DNA of 51,799 nucleotides from DATFXM01 sp035315885 (GTDB lineage Bacteria; Acidobacteriota; Blastocatellia; UBA7656), in NCBI GenBank assembly GCA_035315885.1, contig DATFXM010000127.1:1-51799 (forward strand), read 5' to 3'. A program made the position numbers and the translations under genes. This document shows, piece after piece, positions 16,780 to 24,511 of the stretch. A model generated the notes under the pieces. The model did not search any database, had not been told where the DNA came from, and saw only the letters and a program-made list of their open reading frames with translations. Position 1 is the first letter of the stretch. Each line of letters begins with the position of its first letter.

Positions 16780-18072
16780 CTACGGAACCGGAGCGGTCAA
16801 CAGCACACTTTGTCCCCCGCTGAAGATCCCGGCCACGCACCCGGTCATCAGCGTTGCAAGAGTTGCTGCAACCAGAGCGCGCCATCCGAGTGCGGCAAGA
16901 TCATCACGCCTGGACGGTGCTAGAGCGGCAGTACCGCCGACAAAGATTGCAACCGACGCTACGTGCGCGAATCCGCAAAGGGCGTAACTCAGCACTACTA
17001 CAGTGCGAGGATCGGTAAACCTTCCGCTTGAAACCAACTGCGCCAGATCCTGATAGGACACTACCTCCGTGAGTATGACTCTCTCACCCAGAAGACGCGC
17101 TGCCTCGTTCACGTCGCCTGACTGAATGCCCAACAGGTAGGCGAACGGGTAAAAGATCCAGGTCAGCAGCCTGACCAGCGAAAGCGGCTCTGCAAGCCCA
17201 ATCCAGCCGCTGGCGACGCCCAGGATCTTGTCACCCAAAGCAACGAGCCCCAGCACCGCGATCAACAGCGCGGTTATTCCCGCAGCCAGCTTCAGGCCGT
17301 CCATCGCGCCTTCAATGATCGCACCCATGAGATTCCGCGAGCCACTGGATCCGTCTTCCCGCGGCACCCCGGTCGCGGTAGCAGGGGTTTCGGTCTCTGG
17401 CACCAGTAACTTCGAAACTACTACTGCTGCGGGGATGACCATCACCGACGCAGACACAAGATGCCCGGCGATCTCCGGAAACGAACCGCTCAGAAACGCG
17501 ACGTAAACTCCAAGCGTGCTCGAAGCAACTGTTCCCATTCCCGTCGTCAGCACGCACAGCAATTCCGACCTGGTCATTCCTTCCAGATAGGGTCGCACGA
17601 CCAGGGCTGACTCCACACCGACGAAGATGTTAGCCGCACCGCACAGCGACTCGGCACCACTGATCTTCATAGTGCGATGAAAGACCCAGGCGAACACGCG
17701 CACAATCCACTGCAATAATTTCAGGTGATAAAGAGCCGCGGTGAACGCAGCGAAGAAGATAGCCACCGGCAACACCTGAAACACGAGAACAAATCCTATC
17801 GACCCTTGTTCTCCGGGCGCGGCCGCAAGCGGCCCGAAAAGAAAAGCCGTTCCTGCTTTCGACGCGTTCAGCAATGCCAACACTGCGTCGTTCATCCACA
17901 GGAAAGCGCGATGAGAACCCGGGAATCGAAAGATGAGGGCGCCTAGCAATATCTGCAGGCCAAGTCCCGCACCGACCGTCTTCCAGACAACCTTTTTGCG
18001 ATTGTTCGAGAGGAGCCAGGCGATTGACGCAAAAACAACGAAGCCCAAAGCAGAAACAAGATGATTGATCAT
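16780..18072 (-). CDS. Concentrative nucleoside transporter (NupC/CNT family)
   Basis: A 430-residue inner membrane protein with about eight or more hydrophobic segments. It should import nucleosides by proton or sodium symport. Family motifs are SGAESLCGAANIFVGVESALVVRPYL-like (the GAES and ESAL blocks, about 138-160), GTVASSTLGVY, and ALCGFAHVASVAIFVGG near the end. Length matches bacterial CNT proteins (~400). The neighbouring small ORF and the hcr-like genes do not indicate a substrate. The ATG at 18072 fits the start of the first membrane segment. Confidence 0.92.
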   Translation of the reverse strand: MINHLVSALGFVVFASIAWLLSNNRKKVVWKTVGAGLGLQILLGALIFRFPGSHRAFLWMNDAVLALLNASKAGTAFLFGPLAAAPGEQGSIGFVLVFQVLPVAIFFAAFTAALYHLKLLQWIVRVFAWVFHRTMKISGAESLCGAANIFVGVESALVVRPYLEGMTRSELLCVLTTGMGTVASSTLGVYVAFLSGSFPEIAGHLVSASVMVIPAAVVVSKLLVPETETPATATGVPREDGSSGSRNLMGAIIEGAMDGLKLAAGITALLIAVLGLVALGDKILGVASGWIGLAEPLSLVRLLTWIFYPFAYLLGIQSGDVNEAARLLGERVILTEVVSYQDLAQLVSSGRFTDPRTVVVLSYALCGFAHVASVAIFVGGTAALAPSRRDDLAALGWRALVAATLATLMTGCVAGIFSGGQSVLLTAPVP

Positions 18073-18113
18073 TGCGGATCTCCGTCAGCCTAAACCGGCG
18101 TCCCGCATGCCGA

Positions 18114-18272
18114 TCATCTTAGCTGTTCTCCCGCACCCGTTGCGGGCAGGGGTTCAACGTGAATGGTTGCCACTACGACCAGGAAGAGATTGCTCACCAG
18201 CGTGAGCCAGAGAACGTGCCGGATTCCGTGGTGAATAGACTGCCTGGATTGTTGGTCGAGGTTTCCGCTCAT
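18114..18272 (-). CDS. Possible small single-span membrane protein, 52 residues
   Basis: From the ATG at 18272 this short frame gives a polar N-terminus followed by one hydrophobic stretch, VLWLTLVSNLFLVVVATIHV, and a short tail. It lies between the FAD subunit gene and the transporter gene on the same strand. No good ribosome binding site is seen. It could be a real membrane micro-protein or a chance frame. Confidence 0.3.
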   Translation of the reverse strand: MSGNLDQQSRQSIHHGIRHVLWLTLVSNLFLVVVATIHVEPLPATGAGEQLR

Positions 18273-18321
18273 TCGTGTTCTGATTGTTAACGCATGATAC
18301 GCGTTGAGAATCAACCCGAAC

Positions 18322-19317
18322 TCAGAGCTTGCTTGCCTCTCGCAGTTCTTCCAGCGCTCGTACCGCGTAAACTCTCGCCATCTGTTTGCGCCAGCCCATG
18401 ACGAAATCAGTGTTGTCCAGCGGTCGCGCCTTGTCGTAGCACGCTTCCGCGGCCGATGCGATCCGCTCATCATCCAGCGGAGCCCCGGCCAGCAACGACG
18501 AAGCCTCCTTCACTTCGATAGGAGCGGGCGCAACACCACCGAGCACTACGCGGGCGTTCTCGATCGAACCGTCGGTGTTTACTTCGACGCTCGCAGCAAC
18601 ACCGAGCACCGGAAAGTCAAACGACCCTCGCCGACGAAGTTTGTGATAGGTAGACTGCATTCGCTCTCTGGACGGCAGGTGAATCTCGGTCAGCAGCTCA
18701 TCAGGCCTTTTGTGCAGATAGTTGATGCCATCGTCGTTATACAAATCGCGAGCTTCGATCATTCGCTCACCGACAGCTGAAATCAACTTCAACTTCGCTC
18801 CGACGGCAACCATCACCGGCGCCAGGTCGGAAGACTGAACCGCCCAGCACTTTGTGCTGCCCGGCGCAACCCAGCACACATCGCCATCTTTCTTCAGACA
18901 GAAATTTACTCCCTTACGCCACTCGAAGTTTTGATCGTAGTAATTGCACCGGGTGTCCAGCAACAGATTGCCGCCGATTGTTCCCATGTTCCGCAATAGC
19001 GGCGTAGCGATCAGTACGGCCGCGCGCGCAACCGCCGGATGGTTAGCCTGGATCAGCGCGTTAGCTGCTACCTCCCGAAGAACGACTCCGGCTCCGATGA
19101 TGACTCCAGACCCTCCATCTCCGCGAATCTCGTGCATCTCCCTTATTCGCATGATCGAGATGACCGTGCGCGGCGTTTGCTGGCGCCTTTTCATATTTGG
19201 GTAGAGATCGGTGCCTCCGGCCACGAAGTTGGTTTCGGGCCCGGCATCTGCCATCATCCTTACTGCTTCATCGACTCTGGTCGGAACGCGGTATTCAAAC
19301 CGCGGTAACCTCATCAT
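18322..19317 (-). CDS. hcrB: Molybdenum hydroxylase FAD subunit with an extra [4Fe-4S] loop; 4-hydroxybenzoyl-CoA reductase beta-like
   Basis: A 331-residue FAD-binding subunit. FAD motifs are AGGTDL (34-39 region) and MGTIGGN (111-117). A loop directly after the second motif carries Cys124, Cys140, Cys148 and Cys157, with spacings of 16, 8 and 9. As I recall, the Thauera 4-hydroxybenzoyl-CoA reductase beta subunit has Cys122, 138, 146 and 155 for its extra [4Fe-4S] cluster, the same spacing. Ordinary xanthine dehydrogenase FAD subunits lack this loop. The gene follows the large subunit by 38 bp. The symbol reflects the best family match; the substrate is inferred. Confidence 0.75.
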   Translation of the reverse strand: MMRLPRFEYRVPTRVDEAVRMMADAGPETNFVAGGTDLYPNMKRRQQTPRTVISIMRIREMHEIRGDGGSGVIIGAGVVLREVAANALIQANHPAVARAAVLIATPLLRNMGTIGGNLLLDTRCNYYDQNFEWRKGVNFCLKKDGDVCWVAPGSTKCWAVQSSDLAPVMVAVGAKLKLISAVGERMIEARDLYNDDGINYLHKRPDELLTEIHLPSRERMQSTYHKLRRRGSFDFPVLGVAASVEVNTDGSIENARVVLGGVAPAPIEVKEASSLLAGAPLDDERIASAAEACYDKARPLDNTDFVMGWRKQMARVYAVRALEELREASKL

Positions 19318-19355
19318 CGCCCCTTGCTCCTCTCGGACGAGATCTAATCACACTC

Positions 19356-21797
19356 TCACTCTCTCGAATGAACCGCCTCGCGTGGAATCGCTCTTCCGTC
19401 GCCGCCTTGGGCCGGTGTCGGGACTCGCAACGGCTCAGGCCAATCAACACGCGGAACGACCTTCGGACCGTAGCGCCCTTCCTTACCCTTCGCTTTGTCG
19501 CGAATCGCCGCCAGCACCTTCTCCGGAGTTGCCGGCACCTCGTCGATCCGAACTCCTACTGCATCATAAATCGCGTTTGCGATCACCGGAGGTATCGGCA
19601 GCAACGGTCCCTGACCAACCTCTTTCGCTCCGAACGGCCCGGCTGAATCCGGTTCCTCGATCAGGAACGTCTTTACGTCACACATCTCGATCGTCGTAGG
19701 ACTCTTGTACTCGAGCATCGAGGGAATCTTGTGCACCAGGTTCCGGCGCGGCCGATAACTCATCTCTTCCATCAGCGCTTCGCCGAGCCCCATGTACACG
19801 CTGCCTTCCACCTGCCCGAGTACAAGCACCGGATTGATCGAGCGGCCCACATCGTGTGCCAGCCACACGCGCTCCACAACTACGATGCCGGTCTCAGGGT
19901 CTACCTGAACCTCGGCGATCGCAGCAGAATAGCTGTAAGCGGGCGACGGACCGACGCCGCCTCCCTTGAATTTCGCAGGCGACGGTGGTGGCGTGTACGA
20001 GCCCACCGTGCCGATGGTGCCAAACTTGGCTTCTGCAAGCTGAACCGCTTCGGCGAATGAAAGTCCGGCGTCTGGGTGCTCGACATCGAATGCGCGTCGG
20101 TCGGCGAACGTGATGTTTTCAATAGGCGCACTGAGCTTCTCGGCAACCGCTATCGTCAGAAGCTCTCGCGCTCGCTCCGCCGCCTGCAACGCTGCATTGC
20201 CGGTCATCAGTGTCACTCTGCTCGAATAACTTCCAAGATCTACCGGTGTCAGATCGGTGTCCGCGGTAATAACTCTTATGTCGAACGGATCGATTCCAAG
20301 CACCTCCGCGACAATGTACGCGAGAACGGAATCCGAACCCTGGCCAATATCGATTGAGCCGCACATAACGCACACGCCACCCTGACGATCCAGTCGAAGC
20401 TGAACTCCGCTATGCGGCATGTTGTTCCAATAGATGGGCAACCCCGCACCCGAGAGATAGGCTCCACAAGCGAGCCCGATGCCGCGGCCGTAAGGAAGCT
20501 TGCGAAACTTGTCGCGCCATCCCGAGGCCTCGACGACTCGATCGATGCATGCTCCGAGGCCTACGGTGCCGACTCGCATGTAGTTTGCTGTGATGGAATT
20601 TGCCCGCACCAGATGCTGCTTGCGCATCTCTGCCGGGTCGAGCCGAAGCTGTTCGGCAATCTTGTCGAGCTGTACTTCAACCGCGAAACGAGGCTGCGGC
20701 GTTCCGTGACCCCTCTTAGGGCCGCACGGGGGTTTGTTTGTGAAAGCCCTTAACCCACGAAATCTATACTGCGGGACATCGTAGCTCACCGTCTGAAGAG
20801 CTCCGGTGTAAAACGTAGACGCAACTCCGTAGCTCCCGTACGCTCCGCCATCGAGGAACGATTGAAAGTCCATCGCGGTTATCGCACCGTCTTTCTTCAC
20901 CCCCGTGCGTATCTTCATCAGCACCGGGTGCCGCCCTCTATGACAGTAGAATACTTCTTCGCGCGTCAGAGTAATCTTCACCGGGCGCCCGGTAATCCTT
21001 GCCAGAGCGGCGATGGCGATCTCGTGATGAAACGGATCGCTCTTTCCCCCAAATCCGCCGCCATTAGGCGTGGCGATGACCCGGATATGGCTCGCCGGCA
21101 TCTCCAGAACTTTTGCAAGCGCTCGATGGACGTAATGAGGCGTCTGCGTCGAGCTCCAAAGCGTGAGTTTGTCGTCCGCGTCAAAGCGCGCCACCGCTGC
21201 ATGCTGCTCCAAAGGCAGATGAGTGTTGCCCTCGTAAAAGAACACGTCCTCGCGTATCAGATCCGCCTGCTCAAACCCGCTCTGTACGTCTCCAAATTCG
21301 AGATGAACCTTCTTATGAATATTGCCGCCGTCGCCGTATTCGTGGATGCGAGGCTCCGTCTTCGCCACAGCCTCTTCGATCGACGCGATAGTTTCCAGTC
21401 GCTCATACTCGACTGAGATCGCATTCATCGCGTCGAATGCCGTGTCTTCGTCGAGCGCGGCGACTGCGGCCACCGGATCGCCAATAAACCGGACTTTGTT
21501 TACGCACAAGGCGTGCTCGTCCTGACTGACTGGCAGAATGCCGTATGGTATTGGCAGATCCTTGCCGGTGAGCACGGCTACGACGCCGGGCATGTTAAGA
21601 GCCGGCGAAACATCAATGCGTTTGATCAGTGCATGAGGGACATGGCTGCGAAGAAGCTTCGCGTACAGCATCCGCGGCAGCACGATGTCGTCGGCGAACA
21701 AAGTCTGGCCGTTGCATTTCGAGCGCGCATCCACCTTGCGAAAGGGCTTTCCGACTACTTTCAACTCTCCGCCCTTCTTGCCGTTCGCATCATTCAT
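19356..21797 (-). CDS. hcrA: Molybdenum hydroxylase large subunit, 4-hydroxybenzoyl-CoA reductase alpha-like
   Basis: An 813-residue molybdopterin-cytosine-dinucleotide subunit of the xanthine oxidase family. Visible blocks are GGGFGGKSDPFHHE, KPPCGPKRGHGTPQPRF, the Moco region GSIDIGQGSDSV, and the catalytic glutamate in GPFGAKEVGQG. The KRGHGTPQPR block and the companion FAD subunit point to the 4-hydroxybenzoyl-CoA reductase group, which removes the para-hydroxyl to give benzoyl-CoA. The ATG at 21797 overlaps the small-subunit stop by eight bases. A TTG four codons upstream is less likely. A different aromatic or purine substrate cannot be excluded. Confidence 0.78.
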   Translation of the reverse strand: MNDANGKKGGELKVVGKPFRKVDARSKCNGQTLFADDIVLPRMLYAKLLRSHVPHALIKRIDVSPALNMPGVVAVLTGKDLPIPYGILPVSQDEHALCVNKVRFIGDPVAAVAALDEDTAFDAMNAISVEYERLETIASIEEAVAKTEPRIHEYGDGGNIHKKVHLEFGDVQSGFEQADLIREDVFFYEGNTHLPLEQHAAVARFDADDKLTLWSSTQTPHYVHRALAKVLEMPASHIRVIATPNGGGFGGKSDPFHHEIAIAALARITGRPVKITLTREEVFYCHRGRHPVLMKIRTGVKKDGAITAMDFQSFLDGGAYGSYGVASTFYTGALQTVSYDVPQYRFRGLRAFTNKPPCGPKRGHGTPQPRFAVEVQLDKIAEQLRLDPAEMRKQHLVRANSITANYMRVGTVGLGACIDRVVEASGWRDKFRKLPYGRGIGLACGAYLSGAGLPIYWNNMPHSGVQLRLDRQGGVCVMCGSIDIGQGSDSVLAYIVAEVLGIDPFDIRVITADTDLTPVDLGSYSSRVTLMTGNAALQAAERARELLTIAVAEKLSAPIENITFADRRAFDVEHPDAGLSFAEAVQLAEAKFGTIGTVGSYTPPPSPAKFKGGGVGPSPAYSYSAAIAEVQVDPETGIVVVERVWLAHDVGRSINPVLVLGQVEGSVYMGLGEALMEEMSYRPRRNLVHKIPSMLEYKSPTTIEMCDVKTFLIEEPDSAGPFGAKEVGQGPLLPIPPVIANAIYDAVGVRIDEVPATPEKVLAAIRDKAKGKEGRYGPKVVPRVDWPEPLRVPTPAQGGDGRAIPREAVHSRE

Positions 21798-22320
21798 AAC
21801 CGTAGACAATCTCCCGCGCCGGCTCCGCCGATTCTCCGCGCATTCTGGCTGCCGCTAGCTCGACCGCCTCGAATATTTTAACGTAGCCGGTGCAACGGCA
21901 GATATTGCCCGCCAGCGCCTCCTTGATCTGCTCCCGCGATGGGCTGGGATCGCGCTCCAGTAGTTCCTTGGCAGCCAACAGAAATCCGGGTGAACAGTAT
22001 CCACACTGCGCCGCGCCAAGGTCGGCGAACGTCTCCTGCAGCGGGTGCATTTGGGCTCCTTGAGACATGCCCTCGATCGTCGTGACCTCGTGACCCTCAA
22101 CATCAAGTCCGAGGACGAGGCAGGAAAGCACCGGGTGTCCATCGACGAGCACCGTGCATGCACCGCATTCACCAAGCTCACAACCGTGCTTTGTGCCGGT
22201 CAATGCGAGGTCCTCACGTAACAATTCGAGGAGAGTCTTGTGCGGAAGAAAGGCGGTCTCTGTCATCTCCCCGTTGAGCGAGAATTGAATTTGTGCTTTT
22301 TGATTACTTCTACTCGGCAT
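21790..22320 (-). CDS. hcrC: Molybdenum hydroxylase [2Fe-2S] subunit, 4-hydroxybenzoyl-CoA reductase gamma-like
   Basis: A 176-residue electron-transfer subunit with two [2Fe-2S] clusters: a plant-type ferredoxin site, GCELGECGACTVLVDG...C, and a C-terminal site, CGYCSPGF...CRCTGY. It carries electrons between the FAD and molybdenum subunits. It is the first gene of the three-gene operon and overlaps the large subunit. Its ATG at 22320 has almost no ribosome binding site. On the minus strand GATAAT lies 10 bases upstream, so the transcript may be leaderless. Confidence 0.85.
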   Translation of the reverse strand: MPSRSNQKAQIQFSLNGEMTETAFLPHKTLLELLREDLALTGTKHGCELGECGACTVLVDGHPVLSCLVLGLDVEGHEVTTIEGMSQGAQMHPLQETFADLGAAQCGYCSPGFLLAAKELLERDPSPSREQIKEALAGNICRCTGYVKIFEAVELAAARMRGESAEPAREIVYGYE

Positions 22321-22352
22321 ACCTATTTCAATTATCGAATCATGTGACTGAG

Positions 22353-22384
22353 ATGAGAAGCGCGACTGTCATCGCGCTTCTCAT
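22353..22384. terminator. Strong hairpin between the TonB receptor remnant and hcrC
   Basis: ATGAGAAGCGCG (22353-22364) and CGCGCTTCTCAT (22373-22384) form a perfect 12-bp stem with an 8-base loop. It lies 20 bases after the stop of the receptor remnant on the minus strand and before hcrC. There is no T-tract. It probably ends the receptor transcript, which implies that hcrC has its own promoter. Confidence 0.6.
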
Positions 22385-22403
22385 GCGGTTCAGTCTGGTG
22401 AGT

Positions 22404-23198
22404 TTAAAACCTCACCTTAGCTTCAAATTGTAGCTGCCGCGGGTTGAAGACGTCTCGCGGCGTGTTAAAGCTCGCGATAGGCGGCAGAGAAAGATTTATG
22501 CCGCCATACACGGTATTCAGATCGCGAATATTCACCCGGTTGAACAAATTGAAGAAATCCAGGCTGAATTCGCTGCTTACTCTTTCGGTGACCTTGATCG
22601 CGCGCGAGACTCGAAAATCGACTGACGCGTATTTGGGTCCGATCAGCGTGTTGCGGCCCAGCAGGCCCGGTCGATCCGAGTTCGGATTGCCATCTCCATT
22701 GGAATCGGCTCCGCTGAATACATTGAAGGGCCTGCCGCTTTCCGCGGTGATGACGCTGCTCAGCTTGAAGTCGTGAATCACCGGAACCGATTTACCAAAC
22801 TGACCGAGCACCGCCATCGTGAACCTGTGGCCTACGTGCTGTCTCGACAGAGAGCGTTCGGAGCGCACGGTCGTGCCTTCCGGGATGTCCGCAAGGTTGG
22901 TCACCGAGTCGACATCGGTGATCGCCTTCGAGAACGTGTAGCTTCCGTGGAAGCTGACCCCGTGGCTGAATCGCTTCTCAGCCTCGAGCGTGCCGCCGTG
23001 ATAGTACGAATCTCCGAGGTTTGTAGCGCCGGTGGCCTCGTTTCGAACAACAACATTGGCGCCCGCGACTACCGCGCCCGTCTCGTCGTGAATGGTGCCC
23101 GAAAGCACCGAGGTCGCCGTTTGCCCGAAGGCCGCGACCGCGGTAATCAACAGTAACAGCCCCGGGACCAGGAACAACTTCTTGATGGTCATGATCAT
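22404..23198 (-). pseudogene. Internally deleted Oar-like TonB-dependent receptor
   Basis: The 264-residue frame joins the two ends of a much larger outer membrane receptor. Residues 1-24 are a signal peptide, and ~25-60 are the start of the carboxypeptidase-regulatory-like domain (SGTIHDETGAVVAGANVVV). From about 61 (LGDSYYHGGTLEAEKRFSHG) it is the C-terminal beta barrel, ending in the expected aromatic residue (KVRF). Such receptors are about 1000 residues, so the TonB plug and most of the barrel are missing, yet the frame is kept. Signals for expression (AAGGA before the ATG, hairpin after the stop) are intact. It is a decayed gene, a mini-protein, or an assembly collapse. Confidence 0.75.
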
Positions 23199-23207
23199 AG
23201 TTCCTTC

Positions 23208-23329
23208 GAGTTCTGAGTTCTGAGCCCGGAGCTCTGAGCGGTGAGCGCTGAGCGCAGAGACTTGGCCCTGTCCGACAGTCCTAGAAAAAGAATCAGCAAC
23301 CCAGAACTCAGAGCCAAAAACTCAGAACT
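23208..23329. repeat. Inverted CTGAGTT/CTGAGCG array in a divergent region
   Basis: The left arm (23208-23257) has GAGTTCTGAGTTCTGAG and related heptamers; the right arm (23301-23329) has CAGAACTCAGAG and AACTCAGAACT. It lies between the receptor remnant and the promoter of the HTH/shikimate-kinase gene. Confidence 0.72.
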
Positions 23330-23388
23330 TTAGTCATTTCCCAGCAGAGGCTTGAGATTACCCAGAATTATCCAGTAGTCGCGGCAAT

Positions 23389-23409
23389 ATACTACCGGTT
23401 GACATACTA
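23389..23409. promoter_or_regulatory. Direct repeat ATACTA overlapping the -35 box, possible operator
   Basis: ATACTA occurs at 23389-23394 and 23404-23409, 15 bp apart, flanking the -35 box of the regulator promoter. The position suits autoregulation. There is no experimental or family motif support; I did not see the TGCA motif reported for BzdR operators. Confidence 0.25.
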
Positions 23410-23426
23410 AGCAAGCGCATTATAAT
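23399..23426 (+). promoter_or_regulatory. Perfect-consensus sigma70 promoter for the BzdR-like gene
   Basis: TTGACA (23399-23404) and TATAAT (23421-23426) are exact consensus boxes with a 16-base spacer. The ATG at 23436 begins only 9 bases after the -10 box. Transcription should therefore start within about three bases of the ATG, giving a leaderless or nearly leaderless mRNA. No ribosome binding site is present. Confidence 0.75.
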
Positions 23427-23435
23427 TCGCCCTCG

Positions 23436-24284
23436 ATGGCTCAGGAGCAATCGAAGACACTGCTGCTCGCGGCGATCGGTGCGCGAGTAAGAAAGCTCCG
23501 GCTCGGAGCCGGATTGACCGTGAAGGAATTCGCTGCCCGCGCGTCGCTATCACCGCGCTTCGTCAACCAGCTCGAGGCCGGACTCGGCAACATCTCCATC
23601 TCCGGTTTGGCGCGTGCCGCCGCCGCACTGGACGTATCTCTGCTCGAGCTGATACCGCCGCCCGAAAGCGACCGCTCACGGCCTGCCTGGAGCTGGCGAA
23701 TCCTGAGCGACTGCACCGATGAGGACCTCATTGAGCTGGAGACTTGGCTCGAGCGGCGCAAGGGCGCGAAGCCGAGGCGCGAGTTCATCGCGCTAATCGG
23801 CCTGCGAGGGGCAGGAAAATCGACGATAGGTCCGTTACTCGCAAAGAAAGTCAGGAAGAAGTTTGTGGAGGTGGACGCGCTCATCGAACAGGCTGCCGGG
23901 ATGTCTCTGGGTGAGATTTTCAACCTGCATGGCGAACAGTATTACCGTCGTTTGGAACGCGCTGCGCTTATGGAATGTTTCGCGCGCTCGCGGGGGTGCG
24001 TGCTTGCACCTGGGGGATCGGTGGTGAGTGACCCGGAGATGTGGGAGCTGTTGAAGAAGCGTTGCTTCACCGTCTTCCTGCACGCCACACCCGACGAATT
24101 CATGAGGCGGATGCGTAGGCAAGGGGATCTTCGGCCGATGCAGGGGTATCCATCGGCGATGAATGAATTGAAGTCGCTGTTATTATCGCGCGAGGCGCTG
24201 TATTCCGAGTCTCAACTTACTATCAGGACCACGAACAAGACCCCTGCCTCAATCGTCACGCAGATCATTAAGGCGATCGGGTAA
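23436..24284 (+). CDS. BzdR/BoxR-type regulator: XRE helix-turn-helix fused to a shikimate-kinase-like domain
   Basis: A 282-residue transcription factor. Residues ~12-72 form an XRE helix-turn-helix. After a linker (~75-115) comes a shikimate-kinase-like domain with Walker A GLRGAGKST (122-130), Asp147 in the substrate region, GMSLGEIFNLHGEQYYRRLE, and APGGS where shikimate kinase has GGG. This architecture is that of BzdR and BoxR, which repress benzoate catabolism genes and are released by benzoyl-CoA. It lies divergent from the hcr-like operon, whose product would be benzoyl-CoA. A plain shikimate kinase is unlikely given the fusion and the changed GGG motif. Ligand and targets are inferred. 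Confidence 0.82.
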   Translation: MAQEQSKTLLLAAIGARVRKLRLGAGLTVKEFAARASLSPRFVNQLEAGLGNISISGLARAAAALDVSLLELIPPPESDRSRPAWSWRILSDCTDEDLIELETWLERRKGAKPRREFIALIGLRGAGKSTIGPLLAKKVRKKFVEVDALIEQAAGMSLGEIFNLHGEQYYRRLERAALMECFARSRGCVLAPGGSVVSDPEMWELLKKRCFTVFLHATPDEFMRRMRRQGDLRPMQGYPSAMNELKSLLLSREALYSESQLTIRTTNKTPASIVTQIIKAIG

Positions 24285-24455
24285 AAGGGGCGAAGGGGCG
24301 ACCCGGAGACGCGGAGCGCGGGGAGGAGTGACGCGGAGCAGTGACGAGAGGAGAGGAGGTCGCCCATTTGCCCATTCGCTTTCTAGCCGTCCCTGCTTCC
24401 CTCCTCTCCGCGTCTCCGCGTCTTTTGTTCTCCGGTCGCCCATTCGCTCCCACTC
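24285..24455. repeat. Inverted GGGGCGAA / CTCCGCGT array
   Basis: The left arm starts directly after the TAA of the BzdR-like gene: AAGGGGCGAAGGGGCGAC, then ACGCGGAGCGCGGGGAGGAG. The right arm (24397-24455) has CCCTCCTCTCCGCGTCTCC and CGCCCATTCGCTCCCAC. The unit period is mostly 8. It fills the gap to the NADH dehydrogenase gene. Confidence 0.75.
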
Positions 24456-24511
24456 CCTTCTTGAACGATCGATGATCCAGGGTTCATCCTATTAGCAGGA
24501 GGCTCTTATTG

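Noticed and set aside
20862..21416. 184-codon frame antisense to the molybdenum subunit
   Set aside because: It lies fully inside conserved hcrA-like coding sequence and has no recognisable domain.
23436..24284. Shikimate kinase gene aroK
   Set aside because: The N-terminal helix-turn-helix, the changed GGG motif and the lack of aro neighbours fit the BzdR/BoxR regulator type better.
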